Source: CALARM01 sp964431735 (GTDB lineage Bacteria > Vulcanimicrobiota > SpSt-956 > JAKJGF01). Taken from it: DNA of 16,487 nucleotides. Position 1 is the first letter of the stretch. Every line of letters starts with the position of its first letter. Shown here piece by piece: positions 1-6,900 of this stretch. Position numbers and translations under genes: made by a program. The notes under the pieces were generated by a model, which was not told the origin of the DNA, made no database searches, and saw nothing but the letters and a program-made list of their open reading frames with translations. The stretch spans positions 1 to 16,487 of the forward strand of contig CAYSLJ010000152.1 of assembly GCA_964431735.1 (NCBI GenBank). Reading direction: 5' to 3'.

Positions 1-1
1 C

Positions 2-370
2 GGAGATGTGCCGGGGAGTTTTATTGTTACTGCTAAATGTGGCGATATATCACAGGGTTTATATATTAATATTACGAAAAAACCGGATGAATTGGAAAAT
101 GGAGATGGAGATGGGAATGGAGATGGAGAGGATGATTTTCCGCCTCCACCAGATCCGGCAAAAAAAATTGTGTGGCAGGGAACTATTACTCCTCAGAAGT
201 GGATGAATTTTTATGCCAAGGTGCTGGGGAAACATCATGCTAATAAGAGCCTTAAGATATCTGTGAGTTTTGAGTTTGAGCCTGATGGCGGGGTAAATAC
301 TCAGAATGTGGAGGAGATCCGGGTGGCTTTGAGGGAGCTGGGGTTGAAGGATAATATCCAGGAGATTTAA
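2..370 (+). CDS. C-terminal end of a DUF499-like ATPase-type protein (5' truncated by window edge)
   Basis: The reading frame is open from the left edge (GGA GAT GTG ...) to a TAA at 368-370, so this is the last 122 or so residues of a longer gene. An Asp/Gly-rich acidic linker (GDGDGNGDGEDD) and a proline run separate two parts. The last part, from VWQGTITPQKWMNFYAKVL to VEEIRVALRELGLKD, looks like the closing domain of DUF499 proteins, which are large P-loop ATPase-like proteins often found beside DUF1156 methylases and helicases in defence-type loci. That match is from memory of the family. No ATPase motif is visible because the body of the gene is outside the window. A GTG at 8 should not be taken as the start. 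The gene is followed 16 bases later by a short ORF on the same strand. Confidence 0.55.
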   Translation, partial: GDVPGSFIVTAKCGDISQGLYINITKKPDELENGDGDGNGDGEDDFPPPPDPAKKIVWQGTITPQKWMNFYAKVLGKHHANKSLKISVSFEFEPDGGVNTQNVEEIRVALRELGLKDNIQEI

Positions 371-386
371 ATGGAGATGATAAAAT

Positions 387-593
387 ATGCCTCAATTTCA
401 TAATTCTCAAATTCCACCACCAACTGATTGGCAGGAATTTGAAATGAGATCTAAAGCCCGTCATGAAGAGGCTTCCAGGTTGTTCCAGGTAGAGCAGAGA
501 GGTATAATGAGAGCTTTTGAATATATAGGAGGCATACCCTGGATATGTGCCTTTCTCCTGAAAGTCCAAAAAGACTTTCATTATCCTTTGTGA
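387..593 (+). pseudogene. Short remnant ORF downstream of the DUF499-like gene
   Basis: A 68-residue ORF starts with ATG at 387, ten bases after GGAG at 373-376, so translation is plausible and coupled to the preceding gene. The N-terminus reads MPQFHNSQIPPPTDWQEFE, a style of opening (PPP-x-DWQEFE) seen at the start of larger NTPase or restriction-associated proteins. The rest does not continue as any family I recognise and stops after a Trp/Phe-rich stretch. Two perfect hairpins lie across its end (559-580 and 591-606), which suggests the gene was cut by a rearrangement. I call it a remnant; it could instead be a genuine small partner of the upstream gene. Confidence 0.4.
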
Positions 594-606
594 CAGAGAC
601 CTGTCA
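559..606 (+). other. Pair of perfect hairpins at the end of the remnant ORF
   Basis: TGAAAGTC (559-566) and GACTTTCA (573-580) form an 8-bp stem with a 6-base loop. TGACAG (591-596) and CTGTCA (601-606) form a 6-bp stem with a 4-base loop and include the stop codon TGA. No long T-tract follows either, so intrinsic termination is uncertain. They are the last recognisable elements of the left-hand transcription unit. Confidence 0.4.
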
Positions 607-1037
607 TGAATGTTTCGCGGGGATGACAGACAATTAATGCGTAACTCCTGATGGAATATAGTTTTCGTAAGAGTTGTTTCAATTGTTATAGATCTTACTT
701 CTTTTTTTATATTTTATATATAATAATCCTTTAGTGTTATTTATATTTTTATAATTACTGACCTGAGCATAAGCATGTAATAAAAGTTTTCCTCCCGTCA
801 CGCGTTACGCGTTACGCGTCACGATATAAATCGTAATTAAGATGTAGTTATTTCCTGACAACTCCTAAGTGGTGAATATTGAAAATCGTAAGCCTTCAGC
901 TATTGTAAAAAGTTAATAAAGTAATAGGATATTCTATCAGAAAGGTAGAAAAAATAAATATGCAGATAAATCTGTAAGAAGAATGTCCTGAATTGATAGA
1001 GCCCGTTTGGTATGCTACCTGGACAGAGGAGAAGATT
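607..1037. other. Intergenic region before larB, with repeat copy 1 and a possible promoter
   Basis: No gene is visible here. It holds an extended copy of the CGTNACG repeat (about 759-869). A weak terminator-like element comes before it: GTAAGA (667-672) and TCTTAC (693-698), followed by a T-rich stretch. A possible sigma-70 promoter for larB has TTGAAA at 879-884, a 16-bp spacer and TATTGT at 901-906; this is weak. A ribosome-binding site AGGAG at 1027-1031 decides the larB start. Confidence 0.4.
796..823 (+). repeat. CGTNACG heptamer array, copy 1
   Basis: Four tandem heptamers of the form CGTNACG with centre bases C, T, T, C. Each heptamer is palindromic around its centre, and each junction makes ACGCGT. 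The array is GC-rich against an AT-rich background. It sits inside a longer unit (about 759-869): flank type A on the left (TGACCTGAGCATAAGCAT ... TCCTCC) and flank type B on the right (ATATAAATCGTAATTAAGAT ... CTCCTAAG). Confidence 0.9.
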
Positions 1038-1784
1038 ATGAACAAAGATGATATGATAAAATTATTTGAAGCCGTCAAAAATAGTGAAATTGAAATAGAA
1101 GAAGCCATGAAAAAAATAGAAGATTTACCTTTCAGTGATCTTGGTTTTGCCAGTATTGACAGCCATAGAGAGATAAGGGTCGGATATCCGGAAGTAATTT
1201 ATTGTGCCGGAAAAACAGTTGAACAGGTAAAGAGCATTGTTCAGTTCATGATGACGAAAGACAGCAACATAATAGCTACCAGAGCCAGTAAGGAGATGTA
1301 TCAGGCCGTAAAAAACATATGCAAAGAAGCCAACTATAATCATCCGGGAAGAATTATTACTGTCAGAAAAAGAGAGGAAAAATTAACGGAAAGTTATATT
1401 GCCATTATTTCAGCAGGAACGTCTGACCTGCCGGTAGTGGAAGAAGCGGCAGAAACTGCACTTATTCTCGGCAACAGAGTAGAGAAGATTGTTGATGTAG
1501 GAGTTGCCGGAATTCACAGGCTTTTTTCAAAACTGGATATTATCAGAGGGGCAAAGGTTATTATCGTTGTCGCCGGAATGGAAGGAGCTCTTGCAAGTGT
1601 CGTAGGAGGGCTGGTAAATAAACCGATTATAGCTGTGCCTACAAGTGTCGGTTACGGAGCTAATTTCGGAGGACTTTCTGCTCTGCTGTCCATGCTTAAC
1701 AGCTGTGCGAGCGGAGTCAGTGTGGTGAATATAGATAACGGATTCGGTGCCGCATATAACGCCTCTATTATTAATAAATTGTGA
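1038..1784 (+). CDS. larB: LarB, nickel-pincer cofactor biosynthesis protein
   Basis: A 248-residue protein of normal LarB length. LarB carboxylates the pyridine ring of nicotinate adenine dinucleotide and hydrolyses it to pyridinium-3,5-biscarboxylate mononucleotide, the first step towards the nickel-pincer nucleotide of lactate racemase and related LarA enzymes. The C-terminal half is AIR-carboxylase (PurE)-like: ISAGTSDLPVVEEA (about 125-138), VDVGVAGIHRL (152-162), VVAGMEGALASVVGGLV (177-193) and PTSVGYGANFGGLSALL (201-217). The signature NSCASGVSVVNIDNGFGAA (221-239) carries Cys223, by position likely the Cys that forms the covalent pyridine adduct in known LarB. The start was chosen at ATG 1038 because AGGAG (1027-1031) lies 6 bases upstream; the frame extends further up without a better site. 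No larA, larC or larE is in the window, so the substrate enzyme is elsewhere. Confidence 0.93.
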   Translation: MNKDDMIKLFEAVKNSEIEIEEAMKKIEDLPFSDLGFASIDSHREIRVGYPEVIYCAGKTVEQVKSIVQFMMTKDSNIIATRASKEMYQAVKNICKEANYNHPGRIITVRKREEKLTESYIAIISAGTSDLPVVEEAAETALILGNRVEKIVDVGVAGIHRLFSKLDIIRGAKVIIVVAGMEGALASVVGGLVNKPIIAVPTSVGYGANFGGLSALLSMLNSCASGVSVVNIDNGFGAAYNASIINKL

Positions 1785-2137
1785 ATATTTGTAATAACTA
1801 TAAGTATAGTTAGTTTTATAACTTATTAGAAATTAAGTGCTTCGTGACGCGTAACGCGTAACGCGTGACGCGAGGATTATCTGTAATTTGTTGTGAACTA
1901 CACTGTAATTTACAATTAAGAAGGAGTTATGAACTATGTCCTATTCTTTTTACTTTTCTACTTTTCACTCTAATTAACAGACATGACCGGAGCGGTCACA
2001 GCCAGATATGAAAATTAACAGACAGTGAAGCATAAGACTTCATCATTTTTATATAAATTATAAAAAATAAAAAAATATGGAATAAATATTTTATATTTGC
2101 GTCTATGAGAGAAAGAAATTAAGAGGAGGTCATTAAC
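1785..2137. other. Intergenic region between larB and the VWA gene
   Basis: No gene seen. It contains repeat copy 2 (1843-1870), a perfect hairpin TGACCG-GAG-CGGTCA (1984-1998), and a weak stem TGAAG/CTTCA (2026-2042) followed by TCATTTTTAT that could be a terminator. AGAGGAGGT at about 2122-2130 is the ribosome-binding site of the next gene. I see no convincing promoter in the very AT-rich stretch 2043-2100. Confidence 0.4.
1843..1870 (-). repeat. CGTNACG heptamer array, copy 2
   Basis: Four heptamers with centre bases G, A, A, G on the plus strand, the exact reverse complement of copy 1. The right side (CGAGGATTATCTGTAATTTG) resembles flank type C of copies 3 and 7. The left side is a type not seen elsewhere in the window. 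Confidence 0.88.
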
Positions 2138-3433
2138 ATGCAGGAAAGAAAATGCCCGAACTGCGGAGACAGTGATAAAATAGACAGGAATTTACTCTGC
2201 CATGCCTGTGGCAGTCAGCTTCAATTAGATGAAACAACCGGTAGTTATATACTCAAACTTGTCGATTGTCCTGATTGCGGACATCCCAATTCCTCTGCTG
2301 CCAACTTCTGTGCTAAATGCCGTAAACAGCTTATACCAGAAAGACCGGTGGAAGTAGAAGATAAAAAAGGAAAAAATAAATTGGCCGGTATTTTTGCCGT
2401 TATAATAGTAATGATTATTACTTTTATTGTCTATAATGCCACAGGAAAAAGAGAAAAGCCCCATGTTTCTCCTGTGAGCTTTAATCCTGTTCACATAGTA
2501 GAACCTCCGGCACAGCATCATATGAATCCCCCTGTTATTGTAGTAAAACCGACTCCTGCCCCTGTAAAAGGCAACGGCCCCAGAATGGACGTGGTATTCT
2601 GTGTTGATACTACCGGAAGCATGGGAGACGAAATTGAAGTTATCAGGGAACAGCTTTTGAAAATGGTTGATGAGATTAAAAAGGGAAATCCTGCTCCCAG
2701 AGTTCGTTTCGGAGTTGTAGCTTATAAAGACAGGGGAGACGAATATGTAACAAAAAAATATGATTTTTCTAATAATATTCAGGATACGCAGGGAGTAATA
2801 AATTCCCTCAAAGCATCAGGCGGTGGAGACTATGAAGAAAATATTTATGAAGCACTTAAAGTGTCAGTGGAAGGAATGAAATGGGATACTTCCAAAAAAG
2901 TGAGAAAAATAATATTTATCATAGGAGATGCAAGCCCTCACAGGGATTACGGAAATGATTATGATTATAAAAAAGAACTGGCTATCGCCTCAGAAAAAGG
3001 TATAATGATAAATACTGTAAGCTGCAGCGGTATGAAGGAAGACGGGAATCAATTCTTTCAGGAAGTGTCTGCTGCCACAAACGGCACATTTGAATATCTC
3101 ACCTATAAATATGTTTATGAAGATGTGACAGGGAAGAAACAGGTAAGATTAAGCCAGGGAAGTAAAAATTATGTAGTGGAAGATAAATATACAGACAGTG
3201 ATGACTGGCGAAAGGGAGGACGTGATATGGCAGGAGAAGGAAAGGCAAAAGAATATTGTGATACCCATGCAGAGTCAGGTGGGGCATCTCCGTTTACATC
3301 TTCTGTAACAGGTTCTGCTCCTTCTGTGCCGGGAGGAGCACCTTCAAAACAGGTAGAGCAGGTCAATAACCTCGACTCTATAATGACAGACAGTCTGAAA
3401 AAAGAAGCTCAGAAAGAAGGAGTAAGTTATTAA
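2138..3433 (+). CDS. Membrane-anchored zinc-ribbon / VWA-domain protein
   Basis: A 431-residue protein with a clear domain order. Two zinc ribbons come first: Cys6/Cys9 with Cys21/Cys24, then Cys44/Cys47 with Cys58/Cys61. A charged stretch (72-81) and one transmembrane helix (about 83-100) follow, then a proline-rich linker to about 148. A von Willebrand A domain runs from about 150 to 330 with the metal-site motif DTTGSM (157-162), the GGGDYEEN segment (228-235) and IIGDASPH (261-268). The last 100 residues are Gly/Ser/Pro-rich with no recognised domain. By topology the ribbons should be cytoplasmic and the VWA domain outside the membrane. VWA domains of the DTTGSM subtype bind a divalent metal and mediate protein contacts; the ligand is unknown. 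The start at ATG 2138 has a strong AGAGGAGGT site 7 bases upstream. It stands alone on its strand, with a heptamer repeat on either side. Confidence 0.85.
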   Translation: MQERKCPNCGDSDKIDRNLLCHACGSQLQLDETTGSYILKLVDCPDCGHPNSSAANFCAKCRKQLIPERPVEVEDKKGKNKLAGIFAVIIVMIITFIVYNATGKREKPHVSPVSFNPVHIVEPPAQHHMNPPVIVVKPTPAPVKGNGPRMDVVFCVDTTGSMGDEIEVIREQLLKMVDEIKKGNPAPRVRFGVVAYKDRGDEYVTKKYDFSNNIQDTQGVINSLKASGGGDYEENIYEALKVSVEGMKWDTSKKVRKIIFIIGDASPHRDYGNDYDYKKELAIASEKGIMINTVSCSGMKEDGNQFFQEVSAATNGTFEYLTYKYVYEDVTGKKQVRLSQGSKNYVVEDKYTDSDDWRKGGRDMAGEGKAKEYCDTHAESGGASPFTSSVTGSAPSVPGGAPSKQVEQVNNLDSIMTDSLKKEAQKEGVSY

Positions 3434-3485
3434 GGATCAGTAAAGAAATAACTCTGGCAAATTGTTAGAACAATCAGTATCCTCG

Positions 3486-3513
3486 CGTCACGCGTTACGC
3501 GTTACGCGTCACG
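3486..3513 (+). repeat. CGTNACG heptamer array, copy 3
   Basis: Identical to the 28-bp core of copy 1 (centres C, T, T, C). The extended unit is about 3448-3559. The left flank is type C (AACTCTGGCAAATT ... TATCCTCG) and the right flank is type B, almost identical to that of copy 1 (ATATAAATCGTAATTAAGAT ... CTCCTAAG). Confidence 0.9.
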
Positions 3514-3576
3514 ATATAAATCGTAATTAAGATGTAGTTATTTTCTGATAACTCCTAAGAGACTGTAAAGAAAGCA

Positions 3577-3636
3577 TTGAAAAGTGAATAGTGAGTAGTA
3601 ATTAATGTTTCATTCTATTCACTACTCACTTTTCAC
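3577..3636. repeat. Inverted GTGARTR heptamer hairpin overlapping the methyltransferase stop
   Basis: The left arm is TTGAAAA, GTGAATA, GTGAGTA (3577-3597). The right arm is TATTCAC, TACTCAC, TTTTCAC (3616-3636). The arms pair over three heptamers with a few mismatches and an 18-base loop. The right arm is coding on the minus strand: GTG AAA AGT GAG TAG gives the last residues VKSE and the stop of the methyltransferase gene. It may act as a transcript-end hairpin, although no U-tract follows. Confidence 0.75.
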
Positions 3637-4359
3637 TATATAAAAAACATAACTATAAAACTCCGAATAGGTTTCATAAAGCCTTATTTCTTCTTCTTCT
3701 ATGTCCAGATATTTCATAAACTCTGCATTTCCGGCATATATTTCTCTTAAAGCAGAGCTTCTTTTTTTCATAGGATTATAATAATTATCCATCCAGGCTT
3801 TTTCAGGCAGTGTGAAATTATTTATATGGCTGTAACCTGTATTTTTTATAATCCTGATATTTTCTTCTATATTATTCATTCCGGGATAATTTTCATTCCA
3901 GAATTTTTTGATTTCCTCCGGCGGATTTCCCTTTATCCAGGAACATTCCGTTACTGCAATATAACCGCCTTTTTTTAATACATTACGCCATTCTTTCAGT
4001 CCTTTCTCAAATCCCATTATATAAATGGCACCTTCCGACCATATCAGATCAAAGGTATTCTCCGGGAAATTCAGAGAAAACATACTTCCATGAACGGTTT
4101 TTATCTTATCTGTCAGACCTTCACTTTCTATATTCCTGTTAAGTGCTTCAAGAAAGGGACTGTGATTATCCATTGCCGTAATATGTCCCTTACTTATTTT
4201 AGCGAGTTCTATTGTCTGCATACCGGGGCCGCATCCAATATCCAGTATATACGGTTCAGAAGGTAAATCGTCAACCATGGAAAAAGCTTTTCTCGTGTAT
4301 TCATTGCCACCTGGCCCCTCCCTTGGCAGATCTTTATGTATTTCAAAGAAAATATTCAA
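3622..4359 (-). CDS. Class I SAM-dependent methyltransferase
   Basis: A 245-residue protein with a Rossmann-type methyltransferase core. Motif I is ILDIGCGPGMQTIELA (38-53), the acidic residue that would bind the SAM ribose is Asp64 in TAMDNH, GSMFSLNF (91-98) precedes NTFDLIWSEGAIYIMGF (101-117), and VLKKGGYIAVTE follows. The N-terminus, FEIHKDLPREGPGGNEYTRKA, is typical of a family of small stand-alone methyltransferases whose substrate is not known. The start is TTG at 4357-4359, directly abutting the TAA of the upstream tatA-like gene with no ribosome-binding site of its own, so translation is probably coupled. No internal ATG would preserve motif I. The last four codons and the stop lie in a heptamer hairpin. 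The substrate cannot be inferred from this context. Confidence 0.85.
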   Translation of the reverse strand: MNIFFEIHKDLPREGPGGNEYTRKAFSMVDDLPSEPYILDIGCGPGMQTIELAKISKGHITAMDNHSPFLEALNRNIESEGLTDKIKTVHGSMFSLNFPENTFDLIWSEGAIYIMGFEKGLKEWRNVLKKGGYIAVTECSWIKGNPPEEIKKFWNENYPGMNNIEENIRIIKNTGYSHINNFTLPEKAWMDNYYNPMKKRSSALREIYAGNAEFMKYLDIEEEEIRLYETYSEFYSYVFYIVKSE

Positions 4360-4779
4360 TTATTTATTCTCACTTTTGCTTATTATCATATTAATTTCTT
4401 CTTCTGAAAAATTCAGGGTTTTTAAGAAATCAGGAAGCCCTTCTTTTGATAACTTACTTTTTTTTAAAGATATTAAAATTTCCATTTTTCTTTCATCATT
4501 GATTTTATCTTTTAATTTTTCAATCAATTCGTCATTTATCTCAAATTCCTGAATATAAGGATCTTCTCCTTTCTCTATATAAGGACTTTTTTCTTCTATA
4601 GCAGCATTTATCTGTTCCGACCACCCACGGGAAGCTCTTTTGAATTCTCTTATAGCTCTGCCGAATCCTCTTCCGACTTCAGGAAGCTTCCCGGGGCCGA
4701 ATATAATAAGTGCTACAATAAGAATTAAAAGCCATTCCCCTGCTCCCGGCATATCTATCAGCGCTAAGAGACCGAACAT
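4360..4779 (-). CDS. tatA: TatA-family protein with a long C-terminal extension
   Basis: A 139-residue protein. TatA forms the membrane pore of the twin-arginine pathway that exports folded proteins. The hydrophobic helix GEWLLILIVALIIFG (14-28) leads into the hallmark hinge FGPGKLPEVGRGFGRAIREFKR (27-48), an amphipathic helix. The remaining 90 residues are charged and largely helical, with two short segments (DERKMEILISLKK, EGLPDFLKTLNFSEEEI) not usual for TatA. The start was set at ATG 4779 because AGGAGGT lies 7 bases upstream; an in-frame ATG at 4818 lacks such a site and would spoil the short periplasmic N-terminus. Conserved Glu versus Gln details that separate TatA from TatB are not decisive here, so a TatB-like role is possible. 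No tatC is in the window. Confidence 0.8.
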   Translation of the reverse strand: MFGLLALIDMPGAGEWLLILIVALIIFGPGKLPEVGRGFGRAIREFKRASRGWSEQINAAIEEKSPYIEKGEDPYIQEFEINDELIEKLKDKINDERKMEILISLKKSKLSKEGLPDFLKTLNFSEEEINMIISKSENK

Positions 4780-4853
4780 AAGCCAGACCTCCTTTATCAA
4801 TAACCTTTTAACAGACATATTTCAGCCGTAACAGGGAATAAAGTTCATACTCC

Positions 4854-4881
4854 CGTCACTCGTTACGCGTTATACGTCACG
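4854..4881. repeat. CGTNACG heptamer array, copy 4 (three mismatches)
   Basis: Four heptamers: CGTCACT, CGTTACG, CGTTATA, CGTCACG. It lies between the predicted promoter of the tatA unit and its start codon, so it would be in the 5' untranslated region of that transcript. A TCCCG-type left edge is shared with copy 1. Confidence 0.8.
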
Positions 4882-4888
4882 ATTTATT

Positions 4889-4917
4889 ATTATATCAAAA
4901 AAATACTGCATTGTTAA
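4889..4917 (-). promoter_or_regulatory. Sigma-70-type promoter for tatA and methyltransferase unit
   Basis: On the minus strand the -35 is TTAACA (4917-4912), the spacer is exactly 17 bp and the -10 is TATAAT (4894-4889). Transcription would begin near 4882, at the edge of heptamer array copy 4. Confidence 0.7.
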
Positions 4918-5027
4918 GATTTTTTCAGTCTATCCCTGCAGGTTATTGGCAGTCCTGGGGATAATTATATCATTTATTTTTTCTGAGAAATTTGACTCTG
5001 TTATGTTATATTACTGTTAATTTTTTG

Positions 5028-5097
5028 TTACTTTTGTACAGAAAAAGATACAAATGTATTGACAATGTGACGGATATAGATTATCATACTTTTGTAT
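5028..5097. promoter_or_regulatory. Three palindromic operator-like boxes at the efflux promoter
   Basis: TTACTTTTGTAC (5028-5039), ATACAAATGTAT (5048-5059) and ATACTTTTGTAT (5086-5097) share the pattern ATAC-N4-GTAT, allowing for near-palindromic variants. The second overlaps the -35 and the third overlaps the -10 of the promoter at 5059-5087. This placement fits repression by a dimeric regulator such as a TetR- or MarR-family protein, which commonly control efflux genes. No regulator gene is in the window, so the identity is inference. Confidence 0.55.
5059..5087 (+). promoter_or_regulatory. Sigma-70-type promoter for the TolC-family gene
   Basis: TTGACA at 5059-5064, a 17-bp spacer and TATCAT at 5082-5087. 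The start codon at 5131 is about 44 bases further on, with AGGGAA at 5117-5122 as a moderate ribosome-binding site. Confidence 0.75.
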
Positions 5098-5130
5098 GAA
5101 TTATTTAAAGTTATATAGGGAAGCCGTTAT

Positions 5131-6537
5131 ATGAAGAATAAAACAAATAAGGAAGTAAATTTAATTAAAAATCTCCTGTTCTATTTTACATGGTGCCGGC
5201 TGTCCTTTACCATTGCAGGTTACTCTATTACTGTTTTTAACTTTACAATATTAATTTCATTGCTATTGATTTTATGTTCTTCCCTGTGTTATTCTCAGGA
5301 AAATCATGTTATGAAAATGTCAATTATAGACTGTATAAAAACAGCTCTTGATAATAACTACAGCCTTGTTCAGGAGAGGACTTATCTGGATGTTAAACTG
5401 AGGGATATGGAGGAAAAAGACAGAGCCAGAATACCTTCTCTGTCTCTGACTTCTACATACGGCTATACGAGTAAAGACAGGCCCGGTCTTGCTACATCCG
5501 ACTTCGGATTGAAATTGACCCAGCCTATTTATGATAAAGGAAAAATTGGCTATGAACAGGAAAAGTCTTTCATTAATTATGAAAAACAGAGATGTAAATA
5601 TATATTAAAGCAAAATACTGTTATATATAATGCAAATTATTATTATTTTAATATGATAAGAGAGGAGAAAATGCTTGAAATCAGTAAATCAGCTCTGGAA
5701 GACTCGAAAAAATTATATGATATTGCTCAGGCCAGATTCAGGGCAGGAGATATTGCTGAAATTGAAGTTCTTAAAGCAGAGGTCGAAGTAGCTCAGACTC
5801 AGGACGATATAATATTCAGACAGAACAGCAGGGATAAAAGCAGAGACAATTTGCTTCGTTTTCTGGATATGGAGTTCGGTATAGACATATTACCGATAGA
5901 AGAGATTCAATACAGTCCTTTCAACCTTACTATGGAAGAATGTCTTCAAAACGCTTCTCAGAACAGGCCGGAACTTATAAGTTCCAAATATGATATAGAA
6001 CTTGCCCGGATAGATCTGGATCAGGAAAAAAGGAATATCCTTCCCGATATTGCTCTGACCGGTAATTTAAGGTACAGTATGCAGAATGAAATTATTCCTA
6101 CAACAACCTATCAAATTCTTCTGAACGGTTCATGGGATTTCCCTTTATATGACAGAGGGAAAAGGAATAATCTTCTTAAAAATGATGAAGAATATCTGGA
6201 ACTTGCAAATCTATCCTATGGACAGCTTCAGAAAGATGTTATGCTGGAAGTAATTAATGCATACAGGGAGCTTAAAGCCCTGGAAAATAGAATAGAACTC
6301 CGTCGGAAAATAGTTGATCAGGCCCAGCAAAATCTTGATGCCACGCAATTACAGTATAAAATGGGTCTTGCCACCATACTGGAAGTAACTACAACAACAC
6401 AGTCCCTTACGAGTGCCAGGGTAAATGCTCTGCAGTCACTCATAGATTTTCAGCTTGCAAAAGAAAAAATGGCCCTTATTACCGGTGTTATAGGAGAACC
6501 GTGGCATATAGAACCGGTTGATGAAGGAAAGCGATAG
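5131..6537 (+). CDS. TolC-family outer-membrane efflux protein
   Basis: A 468-residue outer-membrane efflux protein. TolC-type proteins trimerise into a channel across the outer membrane and periplasm, and receive substrates from inner-membrane pumps through a periplasmic adaptor. A hydrophobic segment (about 36-55) ending CYSQ looks like a signal sequence, with an unusually long 35-residue n-region; no Met lies between 1 and 61, so either the long leader is real or a non-ATG start is used. Two OEP repeats follow, about 63-250 and 268-455. The typical coiled-coil helices are visible (LEDSKKLYDIAQARFRAGDI, and LDATQLQYKMGLATILEVTT), and RARIPSLSLTSTYGYTS and RNILPDIALTGNLRYS are the matching strand segments. 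The adaptor gene begins 3 bases after the stop, which indicates an operon. That adaptor is broken and no pump follows, so this channel may be an orphan. Confidence 0.9.
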   Translation: MKNKTNKEVNLIKNLLFYFTWCRLSFTIAGYSITVFNFTILISLLLILCSSLCYSQENHVMKMSIIDCIKTALDNNYSLVQERTYLDVKLRDMEEKDRARIPSLSLTSTYGYTSKDRPGLATSDFGLKLTQPIYDKGKIGYEQEKSFINYEKQRCKYILKQNTVIYNANYYYFNMIREEKMLEISKSALEDSKKLYDIAQARFRAGDIAEIEVLKAEVEVAQTQDDIIFRQNSRDKSRDNLLRFLDMEFGIDILPIEEIQYSPFNLTMEECLQNASQNRPELISSKYDIELARIDLDQEKRNILPDIALTGNLRYSMQNEIIPTTTYQILLNGSWDFPLYDRGKRNNLLKNDEEYLELANLSYGQLQKDVMLEVINAYRELKALENRIELRRKIVDQAQQNLDATQLQYKMGLATILEVTTTTQSLTSARVNALQSLIDFQLAKEKMALITGVIGEPWHIEPVDEGKR

Positions 6538-6540
6538 AAT

Positions 6541-6753
6541 ATGAAACAGATCTTTATATTTATATTGTTAATTATACTGACAGGGTGTCAGACGGAAAAG
6601 ATTGCTATAAATACAGTGTCTCCCGAAAAATTGAAATGCTTTGATATATATTCTGCAGAGCTAAAAGGTACTGTGGAACTATCCGTTTAAAGGGATGTTT
6701 TTGCGGAAATCTCCGGATGTATAGAAGAAATTAAGGTCCAGGAAGGAGAGAGA
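6541..6753 (+). pseudogene. 5' fragment of an RND/MFP-type efflux adaptor lipoprotein
   Basis: ATG at 6541 opens a reading frame with a lipoprotein signal: MKQIFIFILLIILTGC, lipobox LTGC with Cys16. The frame meets TAA at 6688-6690, but the same frame continues with adaptor sequence: VFAEISGCIEEIKVQEGERL, the conserved strand of HlyD/AcrA-type periplasmic adaptors before the lipoyl-like domain. At about 6754 the frame runs into the end of the transposable element. The gene therefore carries a nonsense mutation and an insertion, and its central part is missing. The 3' end is at 8172-8315. Confidence 0.8.
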
Positions 6754-6900
6754 CTGAATTACCTACGAATCAATTCGTAGGGTTCCTGTTTCATTGACCG
6801 TGCTTGCCTTCGGCTGAAAACCTTCAGGTAGAGGCACAATCTCCACAGGCGTTAATTCCCTGTATTCCACAGGTACTGAGTTCTTATTTAAATCTAATTT
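6754..6900 (-). ncRNA. Predicted right-end (omega/reRNA-type) guide RNA scaffold of the tnpB element
   Basis: In characterised TnpB elements a guide RNA comes from the 3' end of tnpB through the right end and carries flanking host sequence as guide. Here tnpB ends inside the right-end hairpin (its last codons CTA CGA ATT GAT TCG TAG are one side and loop of the stem), which fits that architecture. The guide would be the minus-strand adaptor sequence starting near 6753. The 5' limit is unknown. Confidence 0.35.
6762..6781. repeat. Right-end subterminal hairpin of the tnpB element
   Basis: A 9-bp perfect stem with a 2-base loop. It matches the left-end hairpin at 8138-8157 except for one base pair, where T-A replaces C-G on both arms (a compensated change). 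It contains the tnpB stop codon. Confidence 0.85.

Noticed and set aside
252..581. Minus-strand 109-codon open frame
   Set aside because: It overlaps the DUF499-like end and the remnant ORF, is Pro/Ser-rich from the reverse of an acidic repeat, and has no family resemblance.
6541..6690. A complete 49-residue lipoprotein gene
   Set aside because: The frame continues past the TAA with recognisable adaptor sequence, so this is the start of a pseudogene, although a short lipopeptide could still be made.
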